Position numbers and translations under genes: made by a program
In this document: positions 51,946-62,466 of the stretch, in pieces
Numbering within the stretch: position 1 is the first letter of the stretch
Layout of the letters: each line of letters starts with the position of its first letter
Notes under the pieces: generated by a model
Seen by the model: the letters and a program-made list of their open reading frames with translations, nothing else
Databases searched by the model: none
Told to the model about the DNA's origin: nothing
Source of the DNA: Emiliania huxleyi CCMP1516
Taxonomy: Eukaryota; Haptophyta; Isochrysidales; Noelaerhabdaceae
Assembly (NCBI RefSeq): GCF_000372725.1
Contig: NW_005196755.1
Coordinates: forward strand, 140,256-204,255
Reading direction: 5' to 3'
Length of the DNA stretch: 64,000 bases

Positions 51946-52274
51946 CTCGACACAGGTGCGAACTGGCGCGTGCTAGTACTATCACCGGCACACCACCGGA
52001 GCCGCCTAAGCGACTCCGTTAAGAACGGCAATGCACTTAGCTCCGTGCACAATGCCGCTGTCCCCGCACGCTAGCTCGTTCACCGTCTGCCACGCCACGG
52101 CGGTGTGGAGAACGACAGACAAGCGCTGCATCTGCAGCCCGTGCCAGTTCTTGGTGGTCCATGTGACCTCATCGAGGTGCTGAGCGTGCGAAAGTTTGTT
52201 GAGAATTTAAATACAAGAACTCTCTCTCACAGCGCACAGGCAGAAGAGAACGACGCGACAGAGGCTTCAGGCTG

Positions 52275-52305
<31 letters not shown>

Positions 52306-54250
52306 TCGGTCAATCAGTCGGTCAGTGGCGAGCAGAGTGAGGAAGTTCAGATGGAAGTGGAGAGGGGAGGCGATAGCGAGGCAGCGGGGAACGGTGGGCG
52401 GAGTGGGATCGATGGAACGGAGTCGAGAGGCGACATGGTGGGAGGAGGGAGCTATGCTGAGGAGGACGACGAGCTTATGCTGGAGTACATGGGGAACGAG
52501 GGCGTGGGCGACGAGGAGATCGACAGGTTCATGGGGTGGACGACGGTGGATTCTCGAAGCGAGAGTTTGCAGCAAGCTAGGAGGGCAGGGCCAAGCGTGG
52601 AGAGACGGACTGGGGTGGAGGAGCGAGGAAGTGCCGGACGAGGAATGGTGGCAAAGAAGAGGGAGCGAGACAACAAGTATGCTGCGGTGAGGGACAAAGA
52701 ACGCGAGGGTGGACGGTCGGGTGGAGGTGGAGGATCAGGTATGGACAAATAAGGTGAACTACGAGGTAATGGGCGTGGTGAAGTACGAGGACTGGGGGGG
52801 GAGGGGGTTCGATCAGGCGACGGAGGACTGTGGGCCATCGCGGGAACGGACCCGCCCGGAGGGCGCGTTCGGTAGATCCGGATGGTCTTCACACCGGTGG
52901 GTGGCACCGAGGCGTCGTGGGGACGCTCTTCTGTTCAGTCGACGCTCGTCGTCCACTGAAAACTCAGTGGTTGTCACCACTTTGTATTCTTTAATATTAA
53001 CCTTGCGAACTCGTCCCCCCCGGCAGGGCTATGCAACTGTGACCAGTGTGTGCTGTCTACGCCTGAACCAGGTGTCAAATCTGCCGATGCGTGACCTGTG
53101 CGTGGGCTGCTCTGTGAGGGGTCCAGGCGTAGTCCGACGGGTAGGGGGTCTGTGCCCGGGCGGTGTCCGGTGCGGAGTCTCTCTCTGATCCTGCCTGGGA
53201 TGTTGGGTGCGAGGTGTGGCGGCTTCGATCCCAAGGGGGGGAGCTGATCCCACTCGGTAACCAACTCTCAGGGGCAGTAGGTGGGCGAGCTTCAAGCGCG
53301 CTCATCTCGATCGTCAAGGCGTCGCTACGCGCGGTCTTCCGCGGGGGGAGCTTCGTCGACGGGTGCGGGACCGCGGCGCAGACAGTGCTGCGGCGATGCC
53401 TCCGGCTGCTGCGGAGAGTGGCTTGCTGCTCGCTGCGATGGCGAAGAACTCGTCTCGTCACACGCCAAGGGCTTATGCTCTGTCGAGACGTGAGGCGTAT
53501 GCGCCCAGGAGGGGAGGGCGCATGCGTAACGACGCTGCTAGAGATGCCTTTCGGGGCCCAGAGATAAAACTTCTGATGCCATGCGTGACCTAGTAGTGTC
53601 CCCAGCTATGGGCGTGTCCACGTTGGAGCCAGGTGTGGTGTGGACGCGAGAATAGCTCCGCCGTTCATGGAGGCAACCGATGCGAGTCGACTGGTGTGTG
53701 TCGTCGTGGTTTCGTATCAAGAATTCTCTCTCTCTTCAGGCTGGTGCTCACGAAAAGGAATCGACGCGATGTGCAAAGCATACAAGAAGGGGAGAAGGAA
53801 GAGGAGAGACGCCGGTGAGGACGAAGCAGAGACTAGCGCAGACGAGAGCAGGGCAGACCCGGGGACTGGGGAGCCGGAGCAGACGGCATCGGCCTCCAGG
53901 GAACGTTGGGAAGAGGCACGAGGAGGGCGGCGACCTCGACCGGACTATGGAGGACCCATCGCCAGACGACGCAGGGCAGAAGACGGTGAGGCGGAGCAGA
54001 CGCGCAGGGCGAGACGAGGGAGGGAGCAGGACTTTGCGGAGATCAGCAGGAGGATGTACGAAGAGATTAGGAGCAGCAGGGACCCGAGCAGGGACCATGT
54101 CGAAGACGGTTAGTGCTAGTTAGTCCCCCATCGCCCATCGGGAGGACGACCCCCGCTAGTCGCCGACCACACCCACAAAGAACCCTGCACAAAGATCGCA
54201 AGGGCGGGGACTCCTTTTTACCCACCTCACAGTAGAGAGTTTTCCGTTTT
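51946..54250. other. Low-information stretch with two long frames of doubtful status
   Basis: A frame at 52105-52752 reads as Glu/Gly/Arg-rich sequence after a (GA)n run (52277-52300). A frame at 53640-54113 reads KAYKKGRRKRRDAGEDEAET, then RRMYEEIRSSRDPSRDHVED and stop; it is highly charged. Neither has a recognisable domain or the intron style of the real genes. Both lie among dispersed repeats and may be retroelement remnants. Confidence 0.3.
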
Positions 54251-54521
54251 TATTTATTTATCACGAACCCTGCTCACTTCCGCACCGTGTCTGGGTGCTA
54301 GAGTGCCTTCGGGGGAGGTGTGGAGTCGTGTGTGTCTCGTGAGTCGCTCGATCTTTGTGATACGTACAATGGTCTCCACAGGAAAAGGCGATCCTCGCAC
54401 TCGCTTAGACACGCCCTTCCTCCCACGCAGGATGTCCGTCACTGCCGCGGGCCTCCTCTCCATGATCTCTCTTCGCCTTTGCGCGCGGACGCCGCTGTCC
54501 CTCTCCTCCTCAGTAGTTCGT

Positions 54522-55434
54522 TTAGCCACTCCCGATTCTTGGGCGCGCGGGCGACTTGGAGCGCCGCGAGTGCGCAGACTTGGGGCGCGATCGCGAAGGC
54601 GAGGGATCCCGAGGGTTTGCCTCAAACGCCGTCAGTCTGCCCCGGGCCATGTTCTCTTGCTGGATCCGCATGGTGTTTGCGACGCGCTTCTTGAAGGTGG
54701 GCATGATCCGCGCCACCTCCGGGTCCTTGGCAAGGTTGTGGTGCAACGCGTGGTGGATTCCGTGCGAGTTCCACTCCTCCACGCCGGCCAGGACCTATTC
54801 GCCCCGGCATTCGTAAGAACGCAGTTCAGGGCGGAGGACCCTCAACCCTGACCAGCACCGTCGGCTCAGCGGCAAAGCACCCGCCCACGCCCTCCAGAGC
54901 TTCCAAGATGGCGCCGGTGATCATGCTCGCACCTCCGTCGCGCGGCCGGCTCGTCGGCTCCGTGGCCCGCTCCAGCGGCGTCTCACGCGCCAGCTCATCC
55001 TCGTCTGGGTGCGAGACGAGGACCCGCACGAGCGCCACCTGCTGGACAGCACGAGGTGCGTAGGTACTCTCTCCCTCCTCGTCGACGAGGGCCGCCGCAG
55101 CGCCACCGTCTGCTCCTTGCGCCGGTTGGAGATGCATTGCGCTATCCGCAGGTCGAGGCACGGGTGCAGGTACATCAGCTCGCTGCGAATCACGTGCGCA
55201 AGGGCCGGCGACGACTCCATGAAGCTGAGATGGGAGCACGAGGCGAGCGTGAGGGTTGGCGGGAAGGGTGCGCCTGTATGCGGCGGCGGCGGCGGCTACT
55301 CGCCTCCCAAATTCATCCGAGAGGAACTGGAACAGGAGTTGCTGCTCGCAGCCTGGCTTTAGTGGCACCGAGATCATGAGGCACGGCAGCGGCCCATCCG
55401 AAGGCCCCGCCTGCCCGCGCATCTCCCATACCAC
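54522..55434 (-). CDS. Unrecognised conserved-looking protein, several exons
   Basis: Possible start at 55434 (MVWEMRGQAGPSDGPLPCLM), then ISVPLKPGCEQQLLFQFLSD. After an intron: MESSPALAHVIRSELMYLHP and DLRIAQCISNRRKEQTVA. Then VALVRVLVSHPDEDELARET and GGASMITGAILEALEGVGGC. The last exon reads EEWNSHGIHHALHHNLAKDP, then IMPTFKKRVANTMRIQQENM and a basic Ser/Arg tail (SRSRPKSAHSRRSKSPARPR), with a stop at 54522-54524. The exons are dense in non-repetitive residues and look genuinely coding, but I cannot name the family. The basic tail suggests nucleic-acid or microtubule association. Confidence 0.45.
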
Positions 55435-55479
55435 CTGCGGTGGAGAGAGGTGAAGAGTTCACATTGGGGGCCTGGGGCG

Positions 55480-55838
55480 TGTGTGGTCGAAGGGAGCTGA
55501 AGAGAGGTCTCGGCCGAGTTGGGGAGGCCGCTGTCCCCGCTTCTCGCTGCAACCTTCATGCCACCTCGCGGTCGTCCCACTCTCGTCGTTCTCTCCCTTG
55601 TCATTTCCTCCTCTGTCGCGTCGTTCTCTTCTGCCTCGTCCTGTGACGCCGCCGCCTGCCGGTCCCTTGTTCTCGCGGTTTCTTTTGCCTTTCGGCGCAA
55701 CTCCGTCCTCCTCGCGGCGTATCCTGGCCCCTCGAGTCTATCGAGCTCCCCTCGCGCAAGGACCACATTTCTGACTCCCACTCCGATCATTTGCCTCCAA
55801 GTCATGTCGTTGCTCAGGTCCACTCTCTCTTCGAACAC
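55480..55838 (-). repeat. Dispersed ORF fragment, copy 2 (relative at 23436-23741)
   Basis: An open frame with VDLSNDMTWRQMIGVGVRNV, GELDRLEGPGYAARRTELRR and DRQAAASQDEAEENDATEEE. It is the intact-frame relative of the broken copy at 23.4-23.7 kb. A short portion recurs near 51724-51790 and 52250. Probably a retroelement-encoded, gag-like product. Confidence 0.5.
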
Positions 55839-56178
55839 TCGTGCCTCTACGGATGATGCCGGCGCTGGGGTCCCCTACCGACCCTATCCAGAGGACCAGA
55901 GCTCAAGAACTCGGAGTTCTTGCAAATTTGCCGCTCCCTCGCAGCCAAACCGCCACATTGACCCCGACCGTCGCTCTCTGGGTGCGCGCGCGCGCGACGC
56001 TTGCGCAGCCAGCCCTCGGACCAGAGCTGCCGCGCCCCGCGCCACCGCCGCCCCTTCTCGCCATCCACGCACCGCGACACTGCCGGCATCGCCCGCAACA
56101 CTGTTGGCGCCGCCCGCCGCTCTCGCCGACTCACGCCGCTCTGCCCCGTACCGTCGCACCAGGCGGCTATCTCCGCCG

Positions 56179-58926
56179 ATGGCCGACCTCGACGACCTCT
56201 TCCTCGACGAGGAGCCCGCGCCCTCGCTCGCCGCCCCCCGCAAGGGCCGCCTGCAGAAGGGCCGCGCCGCGTCGCCCGAGAACAAGCCGCCGCAGCGCAA
56301 GAAGGAGAAGCTCGGCCGCAAGCGGCCGGCGGCGGCGGCGCGCTCGAAGTCGGGCTCGGACTCGGACGCGCCGATCGCCGCGCCGAGCGCCAACCCGAAG
56401 AAGAAGAAGCCCCGCCCTCCTCCGCCGAGCGTGTCGGCGACGTCCGGCTCCGAGAGCTCCGCCGACGAAGAGGGAGCTGTCGCGCGCATCACGGCGAGGG
56501 CGAGCCCGGCGCAGCGCGCGGCGCGGCGCGCGGCGCGCTCGTCGGGCGCCGCCGCCGAGCGGGGCGGCGGAGGCTGCTACTCGGACGGGCTGAGCGGCAG
56601 CGGAAGCGGCAGCGAGGAGGCGTCGGGCTCGGACTCTGACTCGGACTACGGCGGAAAGAAGAAGAAGAAGAAGAAGGGGGGCGGCGGGGGCAAGGGGGAG
56701 GGGAAGGGGCGCGGCGCGAAGGCGGCGCGCCACTCGCTCCTCTCCGAGTCCGACGGGGACGGCGGCGTCGGCCCAAAGCCCGAGAAGCCCGCGCTGAAGC
56801 GACTCGCAGCGCAGTACTCGGACCGGCCGGCGCGCGAGGTGAACCAGCAGCAGCTGCGCTCGGTCGACTTCCTCGTGGTCGGGTCGATGGGCAAGCGGTC
56901 CTCGTGGAAGCTCCCCATCCGCGAGCTCGGCAACAAGTACAACGTCGAGCTGCTCGCGAAGGCGCGCAAGGTTGTGCGCGCCGACGCCGACGGGAGCAAG
57001 AAGGCCTCCTTCCCTATCCCGGACGGCACCGCCGCCAAGGTCGAGCACCTCTGGCGCGAGGCCAAGCAGTGGCACCGCTGGTGCCGCACGCAGGCGCCGC
57101 TCTCGCACACCGCCCGGCCGGCCTCCAAGGCAAAGGCCGCGGCGGCGCCGCCCGCCAAGCGCGTCAAGGCAAGCATGTCCGCGCCGGCGCGCAGCGAGAG
57201 CGAGAGCAGCAGCGACGCGCCGATCGGCGGCGGCGGCGCTTCGGGCAAAGCGGGGCTGCGGCAGAGCAAGGGCGGCGGCGCGGCGGCCGGCGGCGGCGGC
57301 GACGAGGAGAGCGGCGGCGGCAGCGACGTTCCGATTGGCGGAGGAAGGCCGATGGCGGCGCGGCGGGCGGCGGCCGGGTCCCCGGGGCTCCGGTCGGCGG
57401 CGGCGCGCGGCGCGGAGAGCGGCGGCGAGGCGGAGGAGGAGGACGCGGACTACGTCGACGGCGAGAGCGACGGCGGCGGCGGCGGGGTCGGGCGCGGCAG
57501 CGACGAGGAGGCGGAGTACCTGGCGGAGATCGAGGAGCAGCATGCAAAGGCCAAGGTCAAGGACCGCTTTTGGCGGCGCGACGCCGACTTCATCGCCGAC
57601 GACGACGAGGAGGAGGAGGGGGAGGGGGAGGAGGAGGAGGGCGGCGGGGGCTACGACGACGAGGCGCTCGAGGAGGGCCAGCGAGGGCCGAGGGCCGCCG
57701 AGCTTCCGCTGCACGTTCGCCGGCTCGACGACGCGGACCTTGACCGGATGCAGTCGGAGACGCAGCGGCTGCTGCGGCAAGACGAGGCAAAGCTGGCGGG
57801 CCACAGCGAGAAGGCGATCCAGAAGAACCACCTGCTCGCCTCCATCCAGCGGCGCAGGGTGGAGGTTGCAGTGGAGAGGGCGGCCAAGGTTGGCTTCGAG
57901 GCGGACGAGGACGACGTTGCGGAGGGAGGCGGGCTTGCGGCGGTGACGGCGCCGAGCAATGAATGGGTTGGCAGTGAGGCGTTGGTCATGAATAGGCGGG
58001 CTTGCGGCGGTGACGGCGCCGGCGAGGCTGTCGTGCAGCCACTGCACAAAGGCGCTCACGTCCAAGGACGATCCGGCGCAGTGCCTAGACTCCTCCTAGA
58101 CACCTCCTAGTCACTTCCTGGACACTTCCTAGACACCTCCTAGACACTTCCTAGACACTTCCTAGACACCCCTTAGACACTTCCTAGCCACTTCCTGGAC
58201 ACTCCCTGGACACTCCCTAGACACTCCCTAGACACACATCCGATGCAGTGCCCGGCGGCGCGCGTTCCCTTCTCCATTCTCAATGACTAGTGGCTGGTGA
58301 GGCACGTGTTGCGTCACAGGTGCAGTGCCCGGAGACGCGCTCCCTCTACTGCTCCACCCTCTGCTTCCGCATGAAGAGCGAGGCGGCGGCCGCCGTGGCC
58401 AAAAACACGGCGGCAGCGGCGGGCGCAGCGGCAGAGGAGGCGGCGGCGGAGGCGGCGGCGGCGGAGGCGGCGGGCGGAGGCGGCGGCGAGGGCGACGAGG
58501 AGGACGAGGACTTGGTGGTGCTTCCGTCGGGGGCGACGCCCAAGGCGGACCGGTCCAAGGCCTTCCTTCCTAGACGCTTCCTAGACACTTCCTAGACACT
58601 TCCTAGACGCTTTCTAGACACTTTCTAGACACTTCCTAGACACTCCCTAGACGCTTCCTAGACACTTCCTAGCCCAAGGCAGGCCGGTCCAAGGCCCGCC
58701 CTCAAGAAGAAGAAGATCCGGCGCAGTGCCTCAACCCTTCCTAGACACTTCCTAGACACTTCCTAGACACTTCCTAGGCCGCCCTCAAGAAGATGATCGG
58801 CGCTGAGGGCGTCAAGGCGCGGGCGGGTGCGGCGCGGCGCGGATCCCTGCTCACGCGGCTGCGCGTCTCGGTCCGACCCCCAACCCCCCCCACCCCACCC
58901 CACCCCCGCCCCCGCCCCCCGCCGCC

Positions 58927-58999
<73 letters not shown>

Positions 59000-59260
59000 T
59001 GGCGATGACCTGGCCTAGGCCGTCACCGCCACGCGCGAGGAGGCGCGCAGCTCGGGGCGGTACCTCGAGGCGAGCCAGGAGGAGGGGGGGCTGTCGTTCG
59101 ACACGCAGCAGGAGGCGGAGGGCGAGGAGGAGGAGGAGGAGGAGGCGGCGGCGGCGGCGGCCGAGGGGGCGGTGTGGGTTGCGGGCGGCGGAGGAGCGTT
59201 CGACACGCAGCAGGAGGGCGAGGAGGAGGGCGAGGAGGGCGAGGAGGGCGGCGGCCAGGG

Positions 59261-59295
<35 letters not shown>

Positions 59296-61576
59296 GCGCC
59301 GAGGCGGCGGGGGGCGAGGCGGCGGGGGGCGAGGCGGTGGCGGGGAGCGGCGGGGAGGGAGTGTGCACCCCTCAGGCCACCTTCAGCACCCAGGAGGCGG
59401 GCGAGGAGGGGGAGGCGCCGGGGGGGGGCGAGGAAGAGGCGAAGGCTGAGTTCCTCGCAGCTCAGGCGGCAGCGCAGGCCGAGGCGGAAGCTGCGGCGGC
59501 CGCCACGACGGCGCGTGCGTGTGCGGCGAGAAGACGCCAGCCGCCCGGCCCGCTGCTCTCACCGCGAGAGCCAAGTTTGGTTCGTCAGGCGCGATTGTGC
59601 GGCAAGACCTTCAGCCGGAAGCCGCAGCAGGCCAAGCTCAGCTTCGGGGTGGCTGGAGGCGGGGCCGCGCGCGCCGCGGCGGAGGCGGCGGAGGCGGCGG
59701 AGGAGGCGGAGGAGGGCGAGGGGCGGCATGCGGCGGTGCCATTCCCCGCGTTTGGTAGGGGAAGGCGGGGGGGGGTCGAGGAGGAGGGGAGCTAACACGG
59801 TCCGCTGTATGCGGACTAGGCGCTTCCTGCGCCGGTGGAGGAGGCGCTTGCGGAGGCGGAGGAGGCGGCGGAGGCGGCGGAGGAGCAGGCGGAGGCGGCG
59901 CGTTCGGCGGTGGAGGCGGAGGCGGCGGAGGCGGGCGCGGAGATGGGCGAGGCGGCGGACGGCGGCGCGACGCTGATCTGCGAGGCGGCCGGGGAAGCAG
60001 GGGCGGAGGAGGAGGCAGAGGAGGAGGCGGCGGAGGAGGAGGAGGAAACACTGCAGCGCGCGCTCATGCGTCGGACGAGGCAGAACGGCGGCGGCGGCGG
60101 CGGCGGCGCGGAGGCGCTGGTGGCGGCGGAGGCGGCGGAGGCGGCGGCGAGCGAGGCCGAGGCCGAGGAGGAGGGGGAGGGGGAGGAGGAGGAGGATGTG
60201 GTGGAGGAGGAGGAGGAGGAGCTGGAGGAGGACGGCCGGTCGGAGGGCGCCGACTCGATCCAGTGAGTCACTTCTGAGGAGAGAAAGGGTGAGCTGATAG
60301 GACGGCCGGTCGGAGGGCGGGGACTCGATCGACGATTTCATCGCGTCAGACGACGAGGCGGAGGAGGAGGTGGAGGAGTGGCTGGCGAGGGCGTGATCGT
60401 CACGTGAGAATGGCTCGAGTAGGCGGAGGACGAGATCATCGCGCGCGCGACGGCGGAGGCGGAGGCGGAGGATCTGGACGACGGCGACGACATGTTCGAC
60501 GACACGTCGCGCAAGGTCAGAGGGGCAAGGAGCAAGGAGGGGCCTAGCTGCGCCTCCGTGCCTGAGAGAGGTCTGGACTGGGACTCCAGGTCAAAGAGCG
60601 GATCAAGGAGAAGCTCGGCGGCGGCTGGGTCGTCGGGGACCGGTATCTACCACACCACCCACGGGGCTGAACCCCCACTGGATTCGATACCCTGGAGGTA
60701 TGGTACTAGGTCGGCGCCGCTGCTCGACTTTTCTCCGGACAAGGCTGCCGTCGACAAGGAGGCGCTCCGTCGCGAGCTGCGCCGCAAGCGCGACCGCGGC
60801 GCCGAGGTCGGCGGCGTACGTCCTGCGGCCGACACTTCGTGAGCTGTGTCTGTCATATGGGGCTGATGTCTCGAGTAGGCTGCGCAGTATGTCCTGCGGC
60901 GCGAGGAGTCGCTCCCGTCCGTCGGGGGCCTCTTCGGAGGAGGCGAGAGACAGCCGGGAGACAGCCGGGAGACAGCCGGGAGACAGCCGGGAGACAGCCG
61001 GGAGACAGCAGAGATACAGCCGAGGTCTAGTCTAGCCGAGGTCTAGCCGAGATGCAGCCTCCGCCGGGGTCCGCTCCGCCGCGAGTGCTCCTCGCGCCTC
61101 GTTCTCTCTCTCGACTCACTCGGCCGTCCCTTCCCCCGCCCCTTCCCCCCCACCAGGCCGCTCCACCCCGAGCCTGGCCGGCATGGTCGCCCGCCAGCCG
61201 GCGTCTTCGGCGGCGCCCGCAGCCGACCCGCCCGCCGCCAGCGAGCCGCCGGCCTCGCGCGGCGCTCTGGCCGTCCGGCAGGGCGGAGGCTCGCGGAGGA
61301 GGACCTGCTTCACGCGCACTCGACCAATCCGTTAGGCATCAAGTTCTTCGGCAGGGCAGCGGCGCCCGCCCCCGCGCCGCCGCCCGTCACGGAAGCCGCC
61401 GCGCCCGCGCCAAAGCGCTTCCGGTCCTCCTCGTCCGCCGCCTCGAGCGTCGGCGGCTCCAGTGCGACTGTGGTGCCGTATAGATGAGCAGTGGAGAGCG
61501 GCAACCCAACTGGCGCCCCGGCTACTGCAGCTATCTCATCTACACCACACACCATCGCTCCCCGCCTGCACACACA

Positions 61577-61636
<60 letters not shown>

Positions 61637-62047
61637 AGAGGCTCGACGCGCAGTCTGGCTAGCGCACCGGAGCAGCACCAAGACTCGACACACACGAGGC
61701 TCTCCGCCGAGCGGGGGCTCAAAGCCCCACCCTGAGCGTAGGTGCCGGCGCCGCGCCGCGCAAACTCGTTCGCCTCGTCCGCCGGCGCCCAGCCGGACAA
61801 GGCGGGCCTGCTCAAGGAGCTCGGAGGCGCGTCGGGGGGCGGCGCGGCCGGCGGCACCGCCTTCGTCTTCCGGAACGAGTCGTCGCAACTCACCTCTGAC
61901 GCCCCGCCGTTCGGTGCCGGCGCGGGGAGCGACCGCTCAGGCCGCGCCGCCGGCCCGCGCGCTGCGGCGGCGCCCGGCGGCGGCGGTGGAGGCGGAAGTT
62001 TGCTGGGCCGGATCCTCGGCAAGGCAAAGAACTGGAGCAAGGCGTGA
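56179..62047 (+). CDS. Long acidic nuclear-type protein, tentatively Claspin/Mrc1-like
   Basis: Start 56179 (MADLDDLFLDEEPAPSLAAP). N-terminal Lys/Ser/Pro-rich region with KKEKLGRKR and poly-Lys nuclear signals. A compact domain follows (RSVDFLVVGSMGKRSSWKLP, IRELGNKYNVELLAKARKVV). Then acidic runs and DADLDRMQSETQRLLRQDEA (about 57735), which resembles the ETQRLLRE box of Claspin. A Cys cluster spans a mirrored intron (LSCSHCTKALTSKDDPAQC to PETRSLYCSTLCFRMK, about 58022-58370). Next come FDTQQE repeats and Glu-rich exons (59040-60270), DSIDDFIASDDEAEEEVEEW and EDEIIARATAEAEAEDLDDG (about 60330-60510), LRREESLPSVGGLFG, and a C-terminus ILGKAKNWSKA with a stop at 62045-62047. Mrc1/Claspin proteins mediate replication-checkpoint signalling. 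The assignment is weak, and the span could contain more than one gene. Confidence 0.4.
58084..58235 (+). repeat. 11-bp array (CCTAGACACTT)n inside a mirrored intron
   Basis: More than a dozen units of CCTAGACACTT with C/T variants. The intron starts GTGCCTAGACTCC just after CCGGCGCA, and the next exon starts GTGCAGTGCCCGGAGACGC. Confidence 0.8.
58568..58780 (+). repeat. Further (CCTAGACACTT)n arrays, two blocks
   Basis: Blocks at 58568-58673 and 58738-58778. Between and beside them are repeated exon-like words (CCCAAGGC(G/A)G(A/G)CCGGTCCAAGG, GCCCTCAAGAAGA), i.e. two successive mirrored introns. Confidence 0.78.
58928..58998 (+). repeat. (CA)n microsatellite, ~35 units
   Basis: Uninterrupted CA dinucleotides after a C/T-rich stretch, inside an intron of the acidic-protein gene. 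It ends before TTGGCGATGACCTGGCCTAG. Confidence 0.95.
60644..60710 (+). repeat. Family C introner-like element, copy 3
   Basis: GTATCTACCACACCACCCAC, then CCCACTGGATTCGATACCCT and GGAGGTATGGTACTAG, homologous to 44505-44573 and 44937-45005. Here it is in the sense orientation of the acidic-protein gene, with GT...AG ends. Confidence 0.75.
61569..61633 (+). repeat. Compound (CA)n(GA)n microsatellite
   Basis: About 11 CA units followed by about 20 GA units, in an intron near the 3' end of the acidic-protein gene. Confidence 0.95.
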
Positions 62048-62466
62048 GGCGGTCGCGCCGCGTGGCTGCTTGACGTGGCAGAGTGGCGGGGGGGGGGGGG
62101 GGAGGGAGGGGGGGTACATGGTGAGCGGGGCGTCTCCGCTGCGCGCTGGGCACTGCGGTAAAGCAAAACGGTCCTGTTCCCGGGCATTAACATTATATTC
62201 CGCCACCACGGCGGCGCGCGCGCCTTATCCGCGCGATATCGTGTTAGTAGAACCACACTTGTTTGTGGGGCTACGACGTGTGTGAGCAGCCTGCCCCTCC
62301 CCTCCCGACAAAAACGAAGTTGAACCTTTTGCCTTGATTTTTCTCTCATGTTCACGGATACACGGTCGCCTCGAAAAATAAAATCATGCCACATGCACAT
62401 GGGGAGAGGGAGAGCGAGCGTCTGTGCGGCGCGCTGCATGTGATTCGCCTCTCGCCGCGCCTCTAC

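Noticed and set aside
55519-56178. N-terminal extension of the acidic protein into the 55519 frame
   Set aside because: This part is antisense to the dispersed ORF repeat and is Ser/Arg-rich noise; MADLDDLFLDEE at 56179 is a natural start.
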